A stretch of 64,000 bases of DNA from Methylococcus capsulatus str. Texas = ATCC 19069 (GTDB lineage: Bacteria > Pseudomonadota > Gammaproteobacteria > Methylococcales > Methylococcaceae), in contig NZ_AUKJ01000020.1 of NCBI RefSeq assembly GCF_000424685.1, forward strand, positions 1-64,000. The letters run 5' to 3'. The notes below the pieces were generated by a model, which made no database searches, was not told the DNA's origin, and worked only from the letters and a program-made list of their open reading frames with translations. A program made the translations under genes and the position numbers. This document shows positions 53,421 through 64,000 of the stretch, one piece after another; within the stretch, counting starts at the first letter, position 1, and the number at the start of each line of letters is the position of its first letter.

Positions 53421-54350
53421 TCAGCCCCGCGGATGGAAGCGGGTATGCAGTTCCTTGAGCCGCTCCTGGGCGACATGGGTATAGATCTGGGTGGTCGACA
53501 GGTCGCTGTGTCCGAGCAGCATTTGCACGACGCGGAGATCCGCCCCGTGATTCAGCAGATGAGTCGCGAAGGCATGACGCAGCGTATGGGGGGACAACGG
53601 CTTGGAAATCCCGGCCTGCCCGGCGTAACGCTTGATGAGATGCCAGAAGGCCTGGCGCGTCATCGCCCCCCCCCGGTCGGTGACGAACAGGAAATCACTC
53701 TGCCTACCCTTCAGGGTGACCGGCCGCACCTTGTCGAGATAGCGCTCCAGCCAGTCCAGGGCCTCCTCGCCGACAGGCACCAGCCGGTCCTTGTCCCCCT
53801 TGCCACTGATCCGGACCACCCCCTGGCGCAGACTGATCTGGCCGAAGCTCAAACCGACCAGCTCGGAGACGCGCAAACCGGTGGCGTAGAGCATTTCCAG
53901 CATGGCCCGGTCGCGGAAGCCCAGCGGCGTATCGACGTCCGGCGCGGCCAGCAGGGCCTCCACCTCCGATTCTGTCAGCGTGTCGGGAAGGAAACGCCCC
54001 AGCTTCGGCGGAGCAATCAAGGCACAAGGATCACCGGTGATCTCTCCCCGTCGCAGTCGGTACGCGCAGAAATGCCGGATGGAGGAAAGTACGCGCGCCG
54101 AAGTCCGGCTCTTGCTTTTCCGGCTGTGCCTCCACCCCAGATAGGCCTCGATGTCTTCCCCGGTCAGTGCAGTCAGCTCCGCGCGCCGGTTGGTTGCCAG
54201 CCAGGCTGCGAAGAGACGGAGATCGCTCCCGTAGGCCTTGAGTGTGTGAGGGCTCAAACCCTCTTCCACCCACAGCGACTCGACGAAGCGCTGGATCGCC
54301 AGAAGGTCGGCCTCCCGGACTGCTCCGGCATCGGGCAGAACCTCACTCAC
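53421..54350 (-). CDS. xerD: Tyrosine recombinase XerD
   Basis: A 309-residue tyrosine recombinase. N-terminal SAM-like domain (about 16-105). Catalytic residues: Arg in ATGLRVSELVGL, Lys in ISGKGDKDRLVP, HTLRHAFATHLL, GHSDLSTTQIYTHV with the Tyr nucleophile. It resolves chromosome dimers at dif with XerC. It is the first gene of the lpx/gnn cluster reading left and lies just after the rplS terminator. Confidence 0.93.
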   Translation of the reverse strand: MSEVLPDAGAVREADLLAIQRFVESLWVEEGLSPHTLKAYGSDLRLFAAWLATNRRAELTALTGEDIEAYLGWRHSRKSKSRTSARVLSSIRHFCAYRLRRGEITGDPCALIAPPKLGRFLPDTLTESEVEALLAAPDVDTPLGFRDRAMLEMLYATGLRVSELVGLSFGQISLRQGVVRISGKGDKDRLVPVGEEALDWLERYLDKVRPVTLKGRQSDFLFVTDRGGAMTRQAFWHLIKRYAGQAGISKPLSPHTLRHAFATHLLNHGADLRVVQMLLGHSDLSTTQIYTHVAQERLKELHTRFHPRG

Positions 54351-54361
54351 CCCTTCCCCTC

Positions 54362-54390
54362 AAAAACAAAGGGCGGAAAAACCGCCCTTC
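54362..54390 (-). terminator. Intrinsic terminator of the rpsP-rimM-trmD-rplS operon
   Basis: On the minus strand AAGGGCGG, a TTTT loop and CCGCCCTT are followed by TGTTTTTG. It lies 44 bases past the rplS stop. Confidence 0.9.
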
Positions 54391-54433
54391 ATTCTCGTCG
54401 ACCGATCAATCTGCGCAAACGCCCTGCGAGCGG

Positions 54434-54778
54434 TCAGATCTTTTCCTTGATACGGGCCGCCTTGCCGGCACGGTCACGCAGGTAGTACAGCTTCGCCCGC
54501 CGCACGTCGCCGCGCCGCTTGACCTGGATTTCCTCGACCTGCGGACTGTAGGTCTGGAACACGCGCTCCACGCCTTCGCCGTGGGAAACCTTGCGCACGG
54601 TGAAGGCGGAATTGTAGCCGCGGTTGCGCTTGGCGATGACCACGCCTTCGAAGGCCTGCAGACGCTCGCGGTTGCCTTCCTTGACCTTCACCTGCACCAC
54701 GACGGTATCGCCGGGACCGAACGCCGGAATGGTCTTGCCGCTCATCCATTCGGATTCGAGCTGTTGAACGATATTCAT
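54434..54778 (-). CDS. rplS: 50S ribosomal protein L19
   Basis: A 114-residue L19, ending [12 protein letters not shown], with the family block [20 protein letters not shown] and [20 protein letters not shown]. It sits at the 30S-50S interface. Start at 54778 (GAGG site). It lies four bases after trmD and is last in its operon. Confidence 0.97.
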
Positions 54779-54782
54779 GAAA

Positions 54783-55538
54783 CTAACCTCTGTTCTTTTG
54801 AAGTTCAAATTCCCGCTTGAATTCATCCAGGAGCTCGAGCTGCTCCGGAGTCATCACCCGGCAGGCCAGCAAATCCGGCCGCTTGAGCCATGTTTTCCCC
54901 AGTGCCTGCTTCAGGCGCCAGCGCCCGATCGCGGCATGGTTGCCGCTCTGCAACACCGCGGGAACGTCCCGCCCTGCTACCCGTTCCGGCCGGGTGTAGT
55001 GCGGATGATCCAGCAAACCCTCGGCATGAGAGTCCTGCTCCGCCGATTCCGCGTCGCCCAGCACACCCGGCAGGAGGCGCACCACCGCGTCGAATACGAC
55101 CAAGGCCGGCAGTTCACCGCCGCTCAACACGTAATCGCCGATCGACCACTCTTCGTCGATCTCGGTTTCGATGAGACGCTCGTCCACGCCTTCGTAACGG
55201 CCCGCCACCAGGATCAGGCCCGGGGCCGCTGCGAACCTGCGCACCGCTGCTTGATCGAGCCGGGTGCCCTGCGGACTCATGAGCACGACCCGCGCCCCCG
55301 GCGTCGCCTGCCCCTTCGCCGCACGAATGGCATCCCGCAAGGGCTCCACCTTCATCACCATGCCGGGACCACCGCCGTACGGCCGGTCGTCTACGGTGCG
55401 ATGACGATCGCGGGTGAAATCCCGGGGGTTCCACACCTCCAGGGAGACCTTTCCCGCGGCGAGCGCCCGCCCCGTGACACCGTACCGCGCCGCGTCCCGG
55501 ACCATCTCCGGGAACAGGGTCACGATGTCGAAACGCAC
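54783..55538 (-). CDS. trmD: tRNA (guanine-N1-)-methyltransferase TrmD
   Basis: A 251-residue SPOUT methyltransferase that methylates G37. Knot motifs: [46 protein letters not shown]. Length and end ([16 protein letters not shown]) are standard. Sixteen bases after rimM, in the classic ribosomal operon. Confidence 0.97.
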
Positions 55539-55554
55539 GCAACCACCCGCTATT

Positions 55555-56073
55555 TCAGAACCCTGGGTCCCAGTCGACCACTATCCGCGACTCCTCCAGA
55601 TTCACGGATTTGACGAATACGCCCTGTACGAACGGCAAAAGCCGTTCGCGGTCGCCCTGCACCACCAGCACATCGTTGGCACCGGTTTCCATCACGTCGA
55701 CGACCTCGCCCAAGACCGTCTCTCCCAGGTTGACTACCTTCAAGCCGACCAGGTCGACACGGTAATACTCTCCCGGCGCTGGTGGCGGCAGTTGGCTCCG
55801 GCGAACCGTCACTTCGAAGCCTTTCAGCGCCTCGGCCTGTTCACGGGTATCGACGCCCTGCAGCCGCACGATCACTGCATTGCCGTGCTCGCGGCCTTCC
55901 AAAACGTCGGCCCTGCGCTCGGCATCACCCCGCCGCAACGTCCAAGGTCGGTAACCGACCAGATTGACGGGAGGATCGGTGAAGGAAACGGCCTTGACCC
56001 AGCCCCTCACACCGAAGGCGCCGGAAACCCGGCCCACCACGACGGACCGATCATTGCCGGAATTCCCCGGCAT
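55555..56073 (-). CDS. rimM: 16S rRNA processing protein RimM
   Basis: A 172-residue RimM. N-terminal RimM domain begins [21 protein letters not shown], and the PRC-barrel half contains [21 protein letters not shown] and the [17 protein letters not shown] end. It assists 30S maturation at the S19 region. The ATG at 56073 shares one base with the rpsP stop; a TTG one codon before is less likely. Confidence 0.95.
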   Translation of the reverse strand: MPGNSGNDRSVVVGRVSGAFGVRGWVKAVSFTDPPVNLVGYRPWTLRRGDAERRADVLEGREHGNAVIVRLQGVDTREQAEALKGFEVTVRRSQLPPPAPGEYYRVDLVGLKVVNLGETVLGEVVDVMETGANDVLVVQGDRERLLPFVQGVFVKSVNLEESRIVVDWDPGF

Positions 56074-56327
56074 CAAACCTGTTGCTGCTTCTTGAATTCC
56101 TTGATCAGCGAAACCACGCGGTCCGAAGGCTTGGCGCCGGTGCCGATCCAGTACGCGATGCGGCCCTCATCCAGCCGCAGGCGCTCTTCCTGGCCCCGTG
56201 CAATCGGATTGAAAAACCCCACGCGCTCGATATAACGGCCATCACGCTTGCTGCGGCTCTCCGCAACCACGACGTGATAGAAAGGACGCTTCTTTGCGCC
56301 GCCGCGCGCCAACCGAATGCTTACCAT
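56073..56327 (-). CDS. rpsP: 30S ribosomal protein S16
   Basis: An 84-residue S16: [20 protein letters not shown] at the start, then [14 protein letters not shown] and [14 protein letters not shown]. First gene of the rpsP-rimM-trmD-rplS operon. A sigma70 promoter lies upstream. Longer upstream frames do not fit the family length. Confidence 0.97.
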   Translation of the reverse strand: MVSIRLARGGAKKRPFYHVVVAESRSKRDGRYIERVGFFNPIARGQEERLRLDEGRIAYWIGTGAKPSDRVVSLIKEFKKQQQV

Positions 56328-56366
56328 GCCTGTGCCTCTAGTCAAACCGTACGGATAAAAACGCGT

Positions 56367-56394
56367 ATTGTATGCGATCCTGAGTAATTGTGAA
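56367..56394 (-). promoter_or_regulatory. Sigma70 promoter of the rpsP operon
   Basis: Reading left: -35 TTCACA (56394-56389), 16-base spacer, -10 TACAAT (56372-56367). Each box differs from consensus at one base. The rpsP start is 40 bases downstream of the -10. Confidence 0.75.
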
Positions 56395-56432
56395 GCCCTG
56401 CCGTCTTGCCCCACTGGGAAGCACCAGGGTTG

Positions 56433-56465
56433 AAAAGAAAAACCCGGTCGCCATCCGGCACCGGG
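56433..56465 (-). terminator. Intrinsic terminator after tRNA-Ser
   Basis: On the minus strand CCCGGT and ACCGGG arms flank a short inner stem, followed by TTTTTCTTTT. It lies 12 bases past the tRNA CCA end. Confidence 0.8.
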
Positions 56466-56477
56466 CTTATCCTGAAC

Positions 56478-56570
56478 TGGCGGAGAGAGAGGGATTCGAA
56501 CCCTCGATGCAGCTTTTGACCGCATACTCCCTTAGCAGGGGAGCGCCTTCAGCCTCTCGGCCATCTCTCC
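56478..56570 (-). tRNA. tRNA-Ser (anticodon GCU)
   Basis: A 93-base class II tRNA reading left from GGAGAGATGGCC. The anticodon arm is CTCCC-CTGCTAA-GGGAG, anticodon GCT. A long variable arm follows (GCGGTCAAAAGCTGC), then a T arm with GGTTCGAATCC; the CCA is encoded. It lies 18 bases after csrA, the usual gammaproteobacterial neighbour. Confidence 0.97.
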
Positions 56571-56588
56571 AGGGAAAACGGGAAGGAA

Positions 56589-56783
56589 TCAATCGCTGTC
56601 GCGCTCGGGACCGGCCTGCTGCTCTTTCTTGATCCTTTCGTAAATCTCTTCGCGATGAACGGACACGTCCTTCGGCGCATTGACTCCGATGCGCACCTGG
56701 TTTCCCTTCACACCCAGCACAGTGACTGTCACGTCATCACCAATCATCAGGGTTTCACCCACTCTACGAGTCAAAATCAGCAT
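56589..56783 (-). CDS. csrA: Carbon storage regulator CsrA
   Basis: A 64-residue RNA-binding regulator: [50 protein letters not shown]. It binds GGA motifs in mRNA leaders and alters translation. Start at 56783 with AAGGAAGGG site. It stands between lysC and tRNA-Ser, the classic order. Confidence 0.97.
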   Translation of the reverse strand: MLILTRRVGETLMIGDDVTVTVLGVKGNQVRIGVNAPKDVSVHREEIYERIKKEQQAGPERDSD

Positions 56784-56933
56784 AAACCCTTCCTTTGTCC
56801 ATTGCCCACACCAAGTTGACAAGAGCCGCGGCTGCCGCGCTGCCAACCCCCACCCGTCAGGCGCGATCAATCTACCAGTTGATCGATTCTAGCAGCTTTC
56901 GGTCACAGGATAAAGGTTCGGCCGACTCCGGGC

Positions 56934-58163
56934 TCAAACCGCGTCCGGCTCGCGATCGAGATTGAACGCCTCGTGCAGGGTACGTACCGCCAGCTCGAGG
57001 TATTTTTCGTCCACGACGATGGAAATCTTGATTTCGGAAGTGGATATCATGCGGATGTTGATGCCTTCCCGCGCCAGGGCTTCGAACATCCGGGCGGCGA
57101 TCCCGGCATGCGAGCGCATCCCCACGCCCACCAGCGAAACTTTCACGATCTTGTCGTCTCCCGCCACTTCGCGCGCGCCCAGGGCCGTGCAAGTCGCCTG
57201 CAGGATGTCGAGCGCCTTGCGGTAGTCGTTGCGGTGGACGGTAAACGTGAAATCCGTGGTCGCATCCTCCGCGACGTTCTGGACGATCATGTCCACTTCG
57301 ATGTTGGCATGGGCGACGGGCCCCAGGATCTGATATGCCACGCCCGGCTTGTCCGGCACGCCCTTGACGGTCAGTTTCGCTTCGTCGCGATTGAAGGCGA
57401 TACCGGAGATCAAAGGTTTTTCCACACTTGCTTCCTCATATGTAATCAATGTGCCGGGACCGGCTGCGAAACTGGACAAGACTCTCAGGGGGACGTTGTA
57501 CTTGCCGGCGAATTCGACCGAGCGAATCTGCAGCACCTTGGACCCCAGGCTCGCCATTTCGAGCATTTCCTCGAAGGTGATGCGGTCCAGCCGGCGCGCC
57601 TTCGGTTCGATCCTTGGATCCGTGGTATAGACGCCATCCACGTCGGTATAAATCAGGCATTCGTCCGCCTTGAGTGCAGCGGCCAGAGCGACCGCCGTGG
57701 TGTCGGAGCCGCCCCGCCCCAAGGTGGTGATGTCACCCGCCTCGGTGATCCCCTGGAAACCCGCCACCACGACCACGCGTCCGGCCGCGAGATCGCTGCG
57801 GATACGGTCGGTGTCGATGTCGAGGATGCGCGCCTTGGTGTGTGCATCGTCGGTGAGGATCCGCACCTGCCCGCCGGTATAGGAACAGGCCGGGCACCCT
57901 GCCGCCTCCAGCGCCATGCTCAACAGCGCGATCGTGACCTGCTCGCCGGTGGCCAGCAGCACATCCATTTCACGGGTGCTGGGCCTTTCGTGCATTTCAT
58001 GCGCCAGCGCCACCAGGCGGTTGGTTTCGCCGCTCATGGCCGACACCACGACGATGATGTCGTCGCCCCGGCTGCGCGCCCGGATGACGTTCTTCGCGAC
58101 GTCCTTGATCCGCTCCGGCGAGCCGACCGAGGTGCCGCCGTATTTGTGTACGAATAAAGCCAT
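56934..58163 (-). CDS. lysC: Aspartate kinase
   Basis: A 409-residue aspartokinase that phosphorylates Asp on the path to Lys, Thr and Met. N-terminal kinase with KYGGTSVGSPERIK and GFQGITEAGDITTLGRGGSD; two C-terminal ACT domains (about 265-409) with VGMRSHAGIAARMFEAL and INIRMISTSEIKISI, the usual feedback sites. Monofunctional size. Between alaS and csrA. Confidence 0.96.
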   Translation of the reverse strand: MALFVHKYGGTSVGSPERIKDVAKNVIRARSRGDDIIVVVSAMSGETNRLVALAHEMHERPSTREMDVLLATGEQVTIALLSMALEAAGCPACSYTGGQVRILTDDAHTKARILDIDTDRIRSDLAAGRVVVVAGFQGITEAGDITTLGRGGSDTTAVALAAALKADECLIYTDVDGVYTTDPRIEPKARRLDRITFEEMLEMASLGSKVLQIRSVEFAGKYNVPLRVLSSFAAGPGTLITYEEASVEKPLISGIAFNRDEAKLTVKGVPDKPGVAYQILGPVAHANIEVDMIVQNVAEDATTDFTFTVHRNDYRKALDILQATCTALGAREVAGDDKIVKVSLVGVGMRSHAGIAARMFEALAREGINIRMISTSEIKISIVVDEKYLELAVRTLHEAFNLDREPDAV

Positions 58164-58197
58164 GGTCGATGTCTGTTACGTTCGAATCCTGAAAAGG

Positions 58198-60801
<2,604 letters not shown>

Positions 60802-60820
60802 GCTCGGTTTTCCAAGGTCT

Positions 60821-61237
60821 TCAATCGGTGTCCGGGTATTCGCCGTCCACTCCCAGACGCTCGAAAAAATCCCGGATCTGGGAGGACGTGAAACCCCGTT
60901 GCGCGAGAAATCTCGCCCTTGACGCACGCTCCCGAGGCGTCGTCACCGCAAGTTTTCCGCGATATTTCTTCGTATAGACACGATCCATGTCCGTCATCCA
61001 GTCCCTGGAATCCGCAAGGTCCGCCTCGACCCCGCGCAGGCGCAGTTCCTGACGAATCCTGTTGACGCCGTACCCTTTCGCCTTGCGGGCGCACACGAAA
61101 CCTTCGGCAAAACGGGCATCGCTCTGCCACCCCCGGTCCGAACACTCGGCCAGAACGGCTGCTATCGTCGGGAATTCGAAACCACGGGCGGCGAGCTTGC
61201 GCTGGAGCTCGAGCCGGCTGTGTTCGCGCCGCGCCAA
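60821..61237 (-). CDS. recX: Regulatory protein RecX
   Basis: A 138-residue frame from a TTG at 61237 with the RecX tandem three-helix repeats: [39 protein letters not shown] and an end [22 protein letters not shown]. RecX modulates RecA filaments. The conserved first helix ([11 protein letters not shown]) lies just upstream in frame with no ATG, GTG or TTG; a CTG at 61291 overlapping the recA stop (CTGA) would give 156 residues, the usual length. The true start is uncertain. Confidence 0.88.
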   Translation of the reverse strand: MARREHSRLELQRKLAARGFEFPTIAAVLAECSDRGWQSDARFAEGFVCARKAKGYGVNRIRQELRLRGVEADLADSRDWMTDMDRVYTKKYRGKLAVTTPRERASRARFLAQRGFTSSQIRDFFERLGVDGEYPDTD

Positions 61238-61287
61238 GAGCCGCAGGCAAACGGCACGTGCGGCTTCGAACGTGTCTTCGGTTCCGC

Positions 61288-62364
61288 TCAGAACCCGCTC
61301 TCCTCCAGCGCTGCACGCTCGGTGGACGGTGCGTGCTGGAACCCGGCCAACGCCTTCTCGCGAACGGCCGCCTCGATGGCAGCCGCGACCTCCGGATGCT
61401 CCTTGAGATAGATCCGGACGTTGTCCTTGCCCTGGCCGATGCGGTCGCCGCCATAGCTGTACCAGGAACCGGACTTCTGTACGATGTCGTGGTTCACGCC
61501 GAGGTCGATCAGTTCGCCCTCGCGCGAGATGCCCTCGCCATAGAGAATCTCGAAGTCGGCGGTGCGGAACGGCGGAGCCACCTTGTTCTTCACGACCTTG
61601 ACGCGGGTTTCGTTCCCGATCACCTCGTCGCCGTTCTTGATCGCCCCCGAACGGCGGATGTCCAGCCGCACCGAGGCGTAGAACTTGAGCGCGTTACCGC
61701 CGGTGGTGGTCTCCGGATTGCCGAACATCACGCCGATCTTCATGCGGATCTGGTTGATGAAGATCACCAGGGTGTTGGAGCGCTTGATGTTGGCGGTCAG
61801 CTTGCGCAAGGCCTGCGACATCAGTCTGGCCTGCAGACCCATGTGCGAATCGCCCATCTCGCCTTCGAGTTCGGCCTTGGGCGTCAGCGCCGCCACCGAG
61901 TCGATCACCACGACGTCCACGCCGCCGGAACGCACCAGCATGTCCGCGATTTCCAGCGCCTGCTCGCCGGTATCCGGCTGGGACACCAGCAGATCGTCGA
62001 GGTTCACTCCGATCTTCTCGGCATAGACCGGGTCCAGGGCATGCTCGGCATCCACGAAAGCCGCCACACCGCCGGTCTTCTGCGCCTGGGCGATGACCTC
62101 CAGAGTCAGCGTCGTCTTGCCCGAGGACTCCGGCCCGTAAATCTCGACGATGCGACCACGCGGCAAACCGCCGCAGCCCAGCGCGATGTCCAGCGCCAGG
62201 GAGCCGGTGGGAATCACGTCGATGTCCCGGACCGCCGCGACATCGCCCATGCGCATCACCGATCCCTTGCCGAACTGTTTCTCGATCTGGGAAAGAGCGG
62301 CACCCAAGGCCTTGCGTTTGTTCTCGTCCATCCGGGTTACTGCGTCGAAAGTGGAAATCGACAT
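61288..62364 (-). CDS. recA: RecA recombinase
   Basis: A 358-residue RecA. Walker [40 protein letters not shown], the QALRKL loop and [21 protein letters not shown] are intact. Start at 62364 overlaps the thpR stop by one base (TAATG). It drives recombination and LexA cleavage. Followed by recX. Confidence 0.98.
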   Translation of the reverse strand: MSISTFDAVTRMDENKRKALGAALSQIEKQFGKGSVMRMGDVAAVRDIDVIPTGSLALDIALGCGGLPRGRIVEIYGPESSGKTTLTLEVIAQAQKTGGVAAFVDAEHALDPVYAEKIGVNLDDLLVSQPDTGEQALEIADMLVRSGGVDVVVIDSVAALTPKAELEGEMGDSHMGLQARLMSQALRKLTANIKRSNTLVIFINQIRMKIGVMFGNPETTTGGNALKFYASVRLDIRRSGAIKNGDEVIGNETRVKVVKNKVAPPFRTADFEILYGEGISREGELIDLGVNHDIVQKSGSWYSYGGDRIGQGKDNVRIYLKEHPEVAAAIEAAVREKALAGFQHAPSTERAALEESGF

Positions 62365-62939
62365 TATTTCATAGCGGCCATTTCGGGCATAGCCCGCCAC
62401 TGCTTTTCGGCACGCACGAGATAGAGCGGGCCGGCCCTGGAAAGGCGCGACTCGACGAGGGTGACGCGATCCACCGGCCAGGTCACGGACGTCTTCAAAG
62501 GCATGGCGGACCAGGCCGCCTCGGCCTTGCGCGCCAATGTCAGATGCGGCCGGAACGGCCGCCGCTCGACAGGGAATCCCGCCCGACCCAGCTTCGAATT
62601 CAGGATTCCGACCAGTTCGATGAGCAGCGGGGGGGTTGCGCTTGCTCCCAGACACAACACTCGGTTACGCTGCCAGTATTCCAGCCGGTCCAGCGCCAAC
62701 TCAAAGGGCGGCAGATCGAGATCCTCAGTCATTGCTGTCAGCTCCGGCAAACGTTCCGGCGGCACCGCCCCCAGGAATGCCAGAGTGAGATGGAGCTTGT
62801 CCGGCTCGACCCAGCGCCCTTTGACCGTACGGCGGAGGGGGCGGACCAGCCTACCCAAGGTCTCACGAACACCCGCGTCCGGCCAAAGCGCGAAAAACAG
62901 ACGCAGCGGAGACGGTTCAGGAAGCGCCTGAGCAGACAT
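62364..62939 (-). CDS. thpR: RNA 2',3'-cyclic phosphodiesterase (LigT/ThpR)
   Basis: A 191-residue 2H phosphoesterase. The two H-x-T/S motifs are HLTLAFLG (about 50-57) and RPHLTLARK (about 129-137). N-terminal RLFFALWPD is typical. The family hydrolyses RNA 2',3'-cyclic phosphate ends. It overlaps pncC by 23 bases at its start and recA by one base at its stop. Confidence 0.92.
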   Translation of the reverse strand: MSAQALPEPSPLRLFFALWPDAGVRETLGRLVRPLRRTVKGRWVEPDKLHLTLAFLGAVPPERLPELTAMTEDLDLPPFELALDRLEYWQRNRVLCLGASATPPLLIELVGILNSKLGRAGFPVERRPFRPHLTLARKAEAAWSAMPLKTSVTWPVDRVTLVESRLSRAGPLYLVRAEKQWRAMPEMAAMK

Positions 62940-63423
62940 CGGTCAGTCCTTCCAGAGCCGCCATCACGGCTTGCCGCCGCACCGCCTCCCGGTCGCCCTC
63001 GAACCGGAAACACCGCGTGAGGGGTGCTTCCCCTTTCAACTGCCAGGCCAGCCAGACGGTTCCCACCGGCTTGTCCGGACTGCCGCCTTCGGGACCGGCG
63101 ATGCCGCTGACCGCCACCGCGCAGTCGGCCCGGCTGTGCGCCAGCGCCCCGCCGACCATGGCCGCCACGGTTTCCGCACTCACCGCACCGTGCGTCGCGA
63201 TCAGTCTGGCCGGCACGCCGAGCAGCTCCTGCTTGGATTCATTACTGTAGGTCACGAAGCCGCGTTCGAACCAACCCGAGCTGCCGGGGACGGACGTCAC
63301 GCACTGGGCGATCCAGCCTCCGGTGCAGGATTCGGCCGTGACCAGACGGCGCCCCCGGTCTTGCAGCTGCCGACCGACCTTCCCGGCCAGAACGTACATC
63401 TCACGATCGCCCTGTGCGTCCAC
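62917..63423 (-). CDS. pncC: Nicotinamide-nucleotide amidohydrolase (CinA C-terminal type)
   Basis: A 168-residue CinA C-terminal domain enzyme. Motifs: LVTAESCTGGWIAQCVTSVPGSS, WFERGFVTYSNESKQELLGV, AVAVSGIAGPEGGSPDKPVGTVW. It converts NMN to nicotinate mononucleotide. First of the pncC-thpR-recA-recX-alaS run. A later Met (MYVLAGKV) is an alternative start. Confidence 0.93.
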   Translation of the reverse strand: MDAQGDREMYVLAGKVGRQLQDRGRRLVTAESCTGGWIAQCVTSVPGSSGWFERGFVTYSNESKQELLGVPARLIATHGAVSAETVAAMVGGALAHSRADCAVAVSGIAGPEGGSPDKPVGTVWLAWQLKGEAPLTRCFRFEGDREAVRRQAVMAALEGLTDVCSGAS

Positions 63424-64000
63424 CGAACCCTCCCGACTCGCAGCCCCCGACCCAAACAGACCGTTCCCAGACGACCCCGGAACGGCATCCGGAGTAGCCT
63501 ACGCCGTCCACGAGACAACCGAAATCCCCGACGCCATCCGGCGTCGCAACTGAAGAAGCCGCTGCTGCCGATTCCGCCGAGATCCGGGTCCTCGATCCCC
63601 GGCATTGGGCTTGCCCGGTTTTCGGCGGAAAGAACCGAATCGCCCTTCGACCGGCGGGTCGATGCCGCTCGGCCACGGTCTGGCCTCGGCCGGCTCGCCC
63701 GTCGCAGTGTTTCGTGCCGTTCAGGCGGTTCTCCCGACCGCGGGCCGCTTTCCCTGGAGAAGCCCCGCGCGCCAGACCGGCGCTCCGCAACGGCACCGGC
63801 CATAGACACGGGTCCAGGTTTTATCGCGATCGACCTCATGGGCGAATCGGAAACGATCGAAATCTGGCTTGAAAACTTTCGTCATCGCCGGCGCGAAAGC
63901 CCATCAATTCGTCATTCAGCACACCCGGTCGAAGCGGCTCTGGCCTAACGACCCATCGGCCCGGGTCGCGGGAAATGCCTGGAAAACTCCCGGGCTGCCG
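63424..64000. other. 577-base region upstream of pncC without a recognised gene
   Basis: Open stretches exist in several frames but none shows a ribosome site, family motif or natural composition. The segment between 63424 and 63960 has short repeated GC-rich words. The pncC promoter may lie near 63430-63560; no clear boxes seen. Confidence 0.4.

Noticed and set aside
62971-63948. Plus-strand open frame at the right end
   Set aside because: Overlaps pncC and thpR antisense and has no motif in its unique part.

Overview
The window is high-GC chromosomal DNA of a gammaproteobacterium. The housekeeping order (rpsP-rimM-trmD-rplS; recA-recX-alaS-lysC-csrA-tRNA-Ser), a GnnA/GnnB lipid A branch beside lpxA, a complete-looking set of late cytochrome c maturation genes and an extraordinary density of multihaem cytochromes fit a Methylococcus-type methanotroph. 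The genus is inference; no methane monooxygenase gene lies in the window. Nearly all genes are on the minus strand.

Left part (1-8.1 kb): two TonB energising systems. The first (3862 down to 1) is a NosA/OprC-type copper receptor followed by its own TonB, ExbB and ExbD, each overlapping or abutting the next. The second (8033 down to 4412) is the five-gene DUF3450 / TtpC-like / ExbB / ExbD / TonB arrangement.

Centre left (8.1-26.8 kb): a tightly packed minus-strand run of 18 genes, from 26463 down to the second TonB at 4412, with no gap above about 55 bases. It begins behind a sigma70-like promoter overlapped by a good Fur box (26759-26773). It encodes two paralogous 7-8 haem cytochromes, a small Cys-rich membrane protein, an outer-membrane beta-barrel, 7-, 8-, 6- and 3-haem periplasmic cytochromes, a NapH-like polyferredoxin, a 14-haem cytochrome with an NHL beta-propeller, a thioredoxin-like protein and, most strikingly, a single polypeptide joining an 8-haem periplasmic domain through one membrane helix to a complete CysJ-type FMN/FAD/NADPH reductase. 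I count 58 CXXCH motifs in this run plus four with longer spacing (two CX7CH, one CX3CH, one CX4CH). My reading, an inference, is an iron-responsive system that exports electrons from NADPH across both membranes, co-transcribed with a TonB motor: a candidate reductive metal acquisition or extracellular electron transfer machine not described as a unit.

Centre (26.8-40.5 kb): two further large paralogous cytochromes (8 and 9 haem motifs, PKD-like N-terminal parts), each a single-gene unit with its own terminator; then, divergently on the plus strand, ccmDEFGHI, a small lipoprotein and an exported UPF0301 protein.

Centre right (40.5-48 kb): an L,D-transpeptidase and a zone of small exported proteins mixed with decayed genes: two DUF3313 remnants, a potassium-channel remnant and scraps of type I restriction hsdM and hsdR.

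Right part (48-64 kb): conserved core genes: a YgjP-like metallopeptidase, GreB, lpxB-gnnB-gnnA-lpxA-xerD, the rplS operon, tRNA-Ser(GCU), csrA, lysC, alaS, recX, recA, thpR, pncC. No CRISPR array, rRNA or intact insertion sequence was seen.
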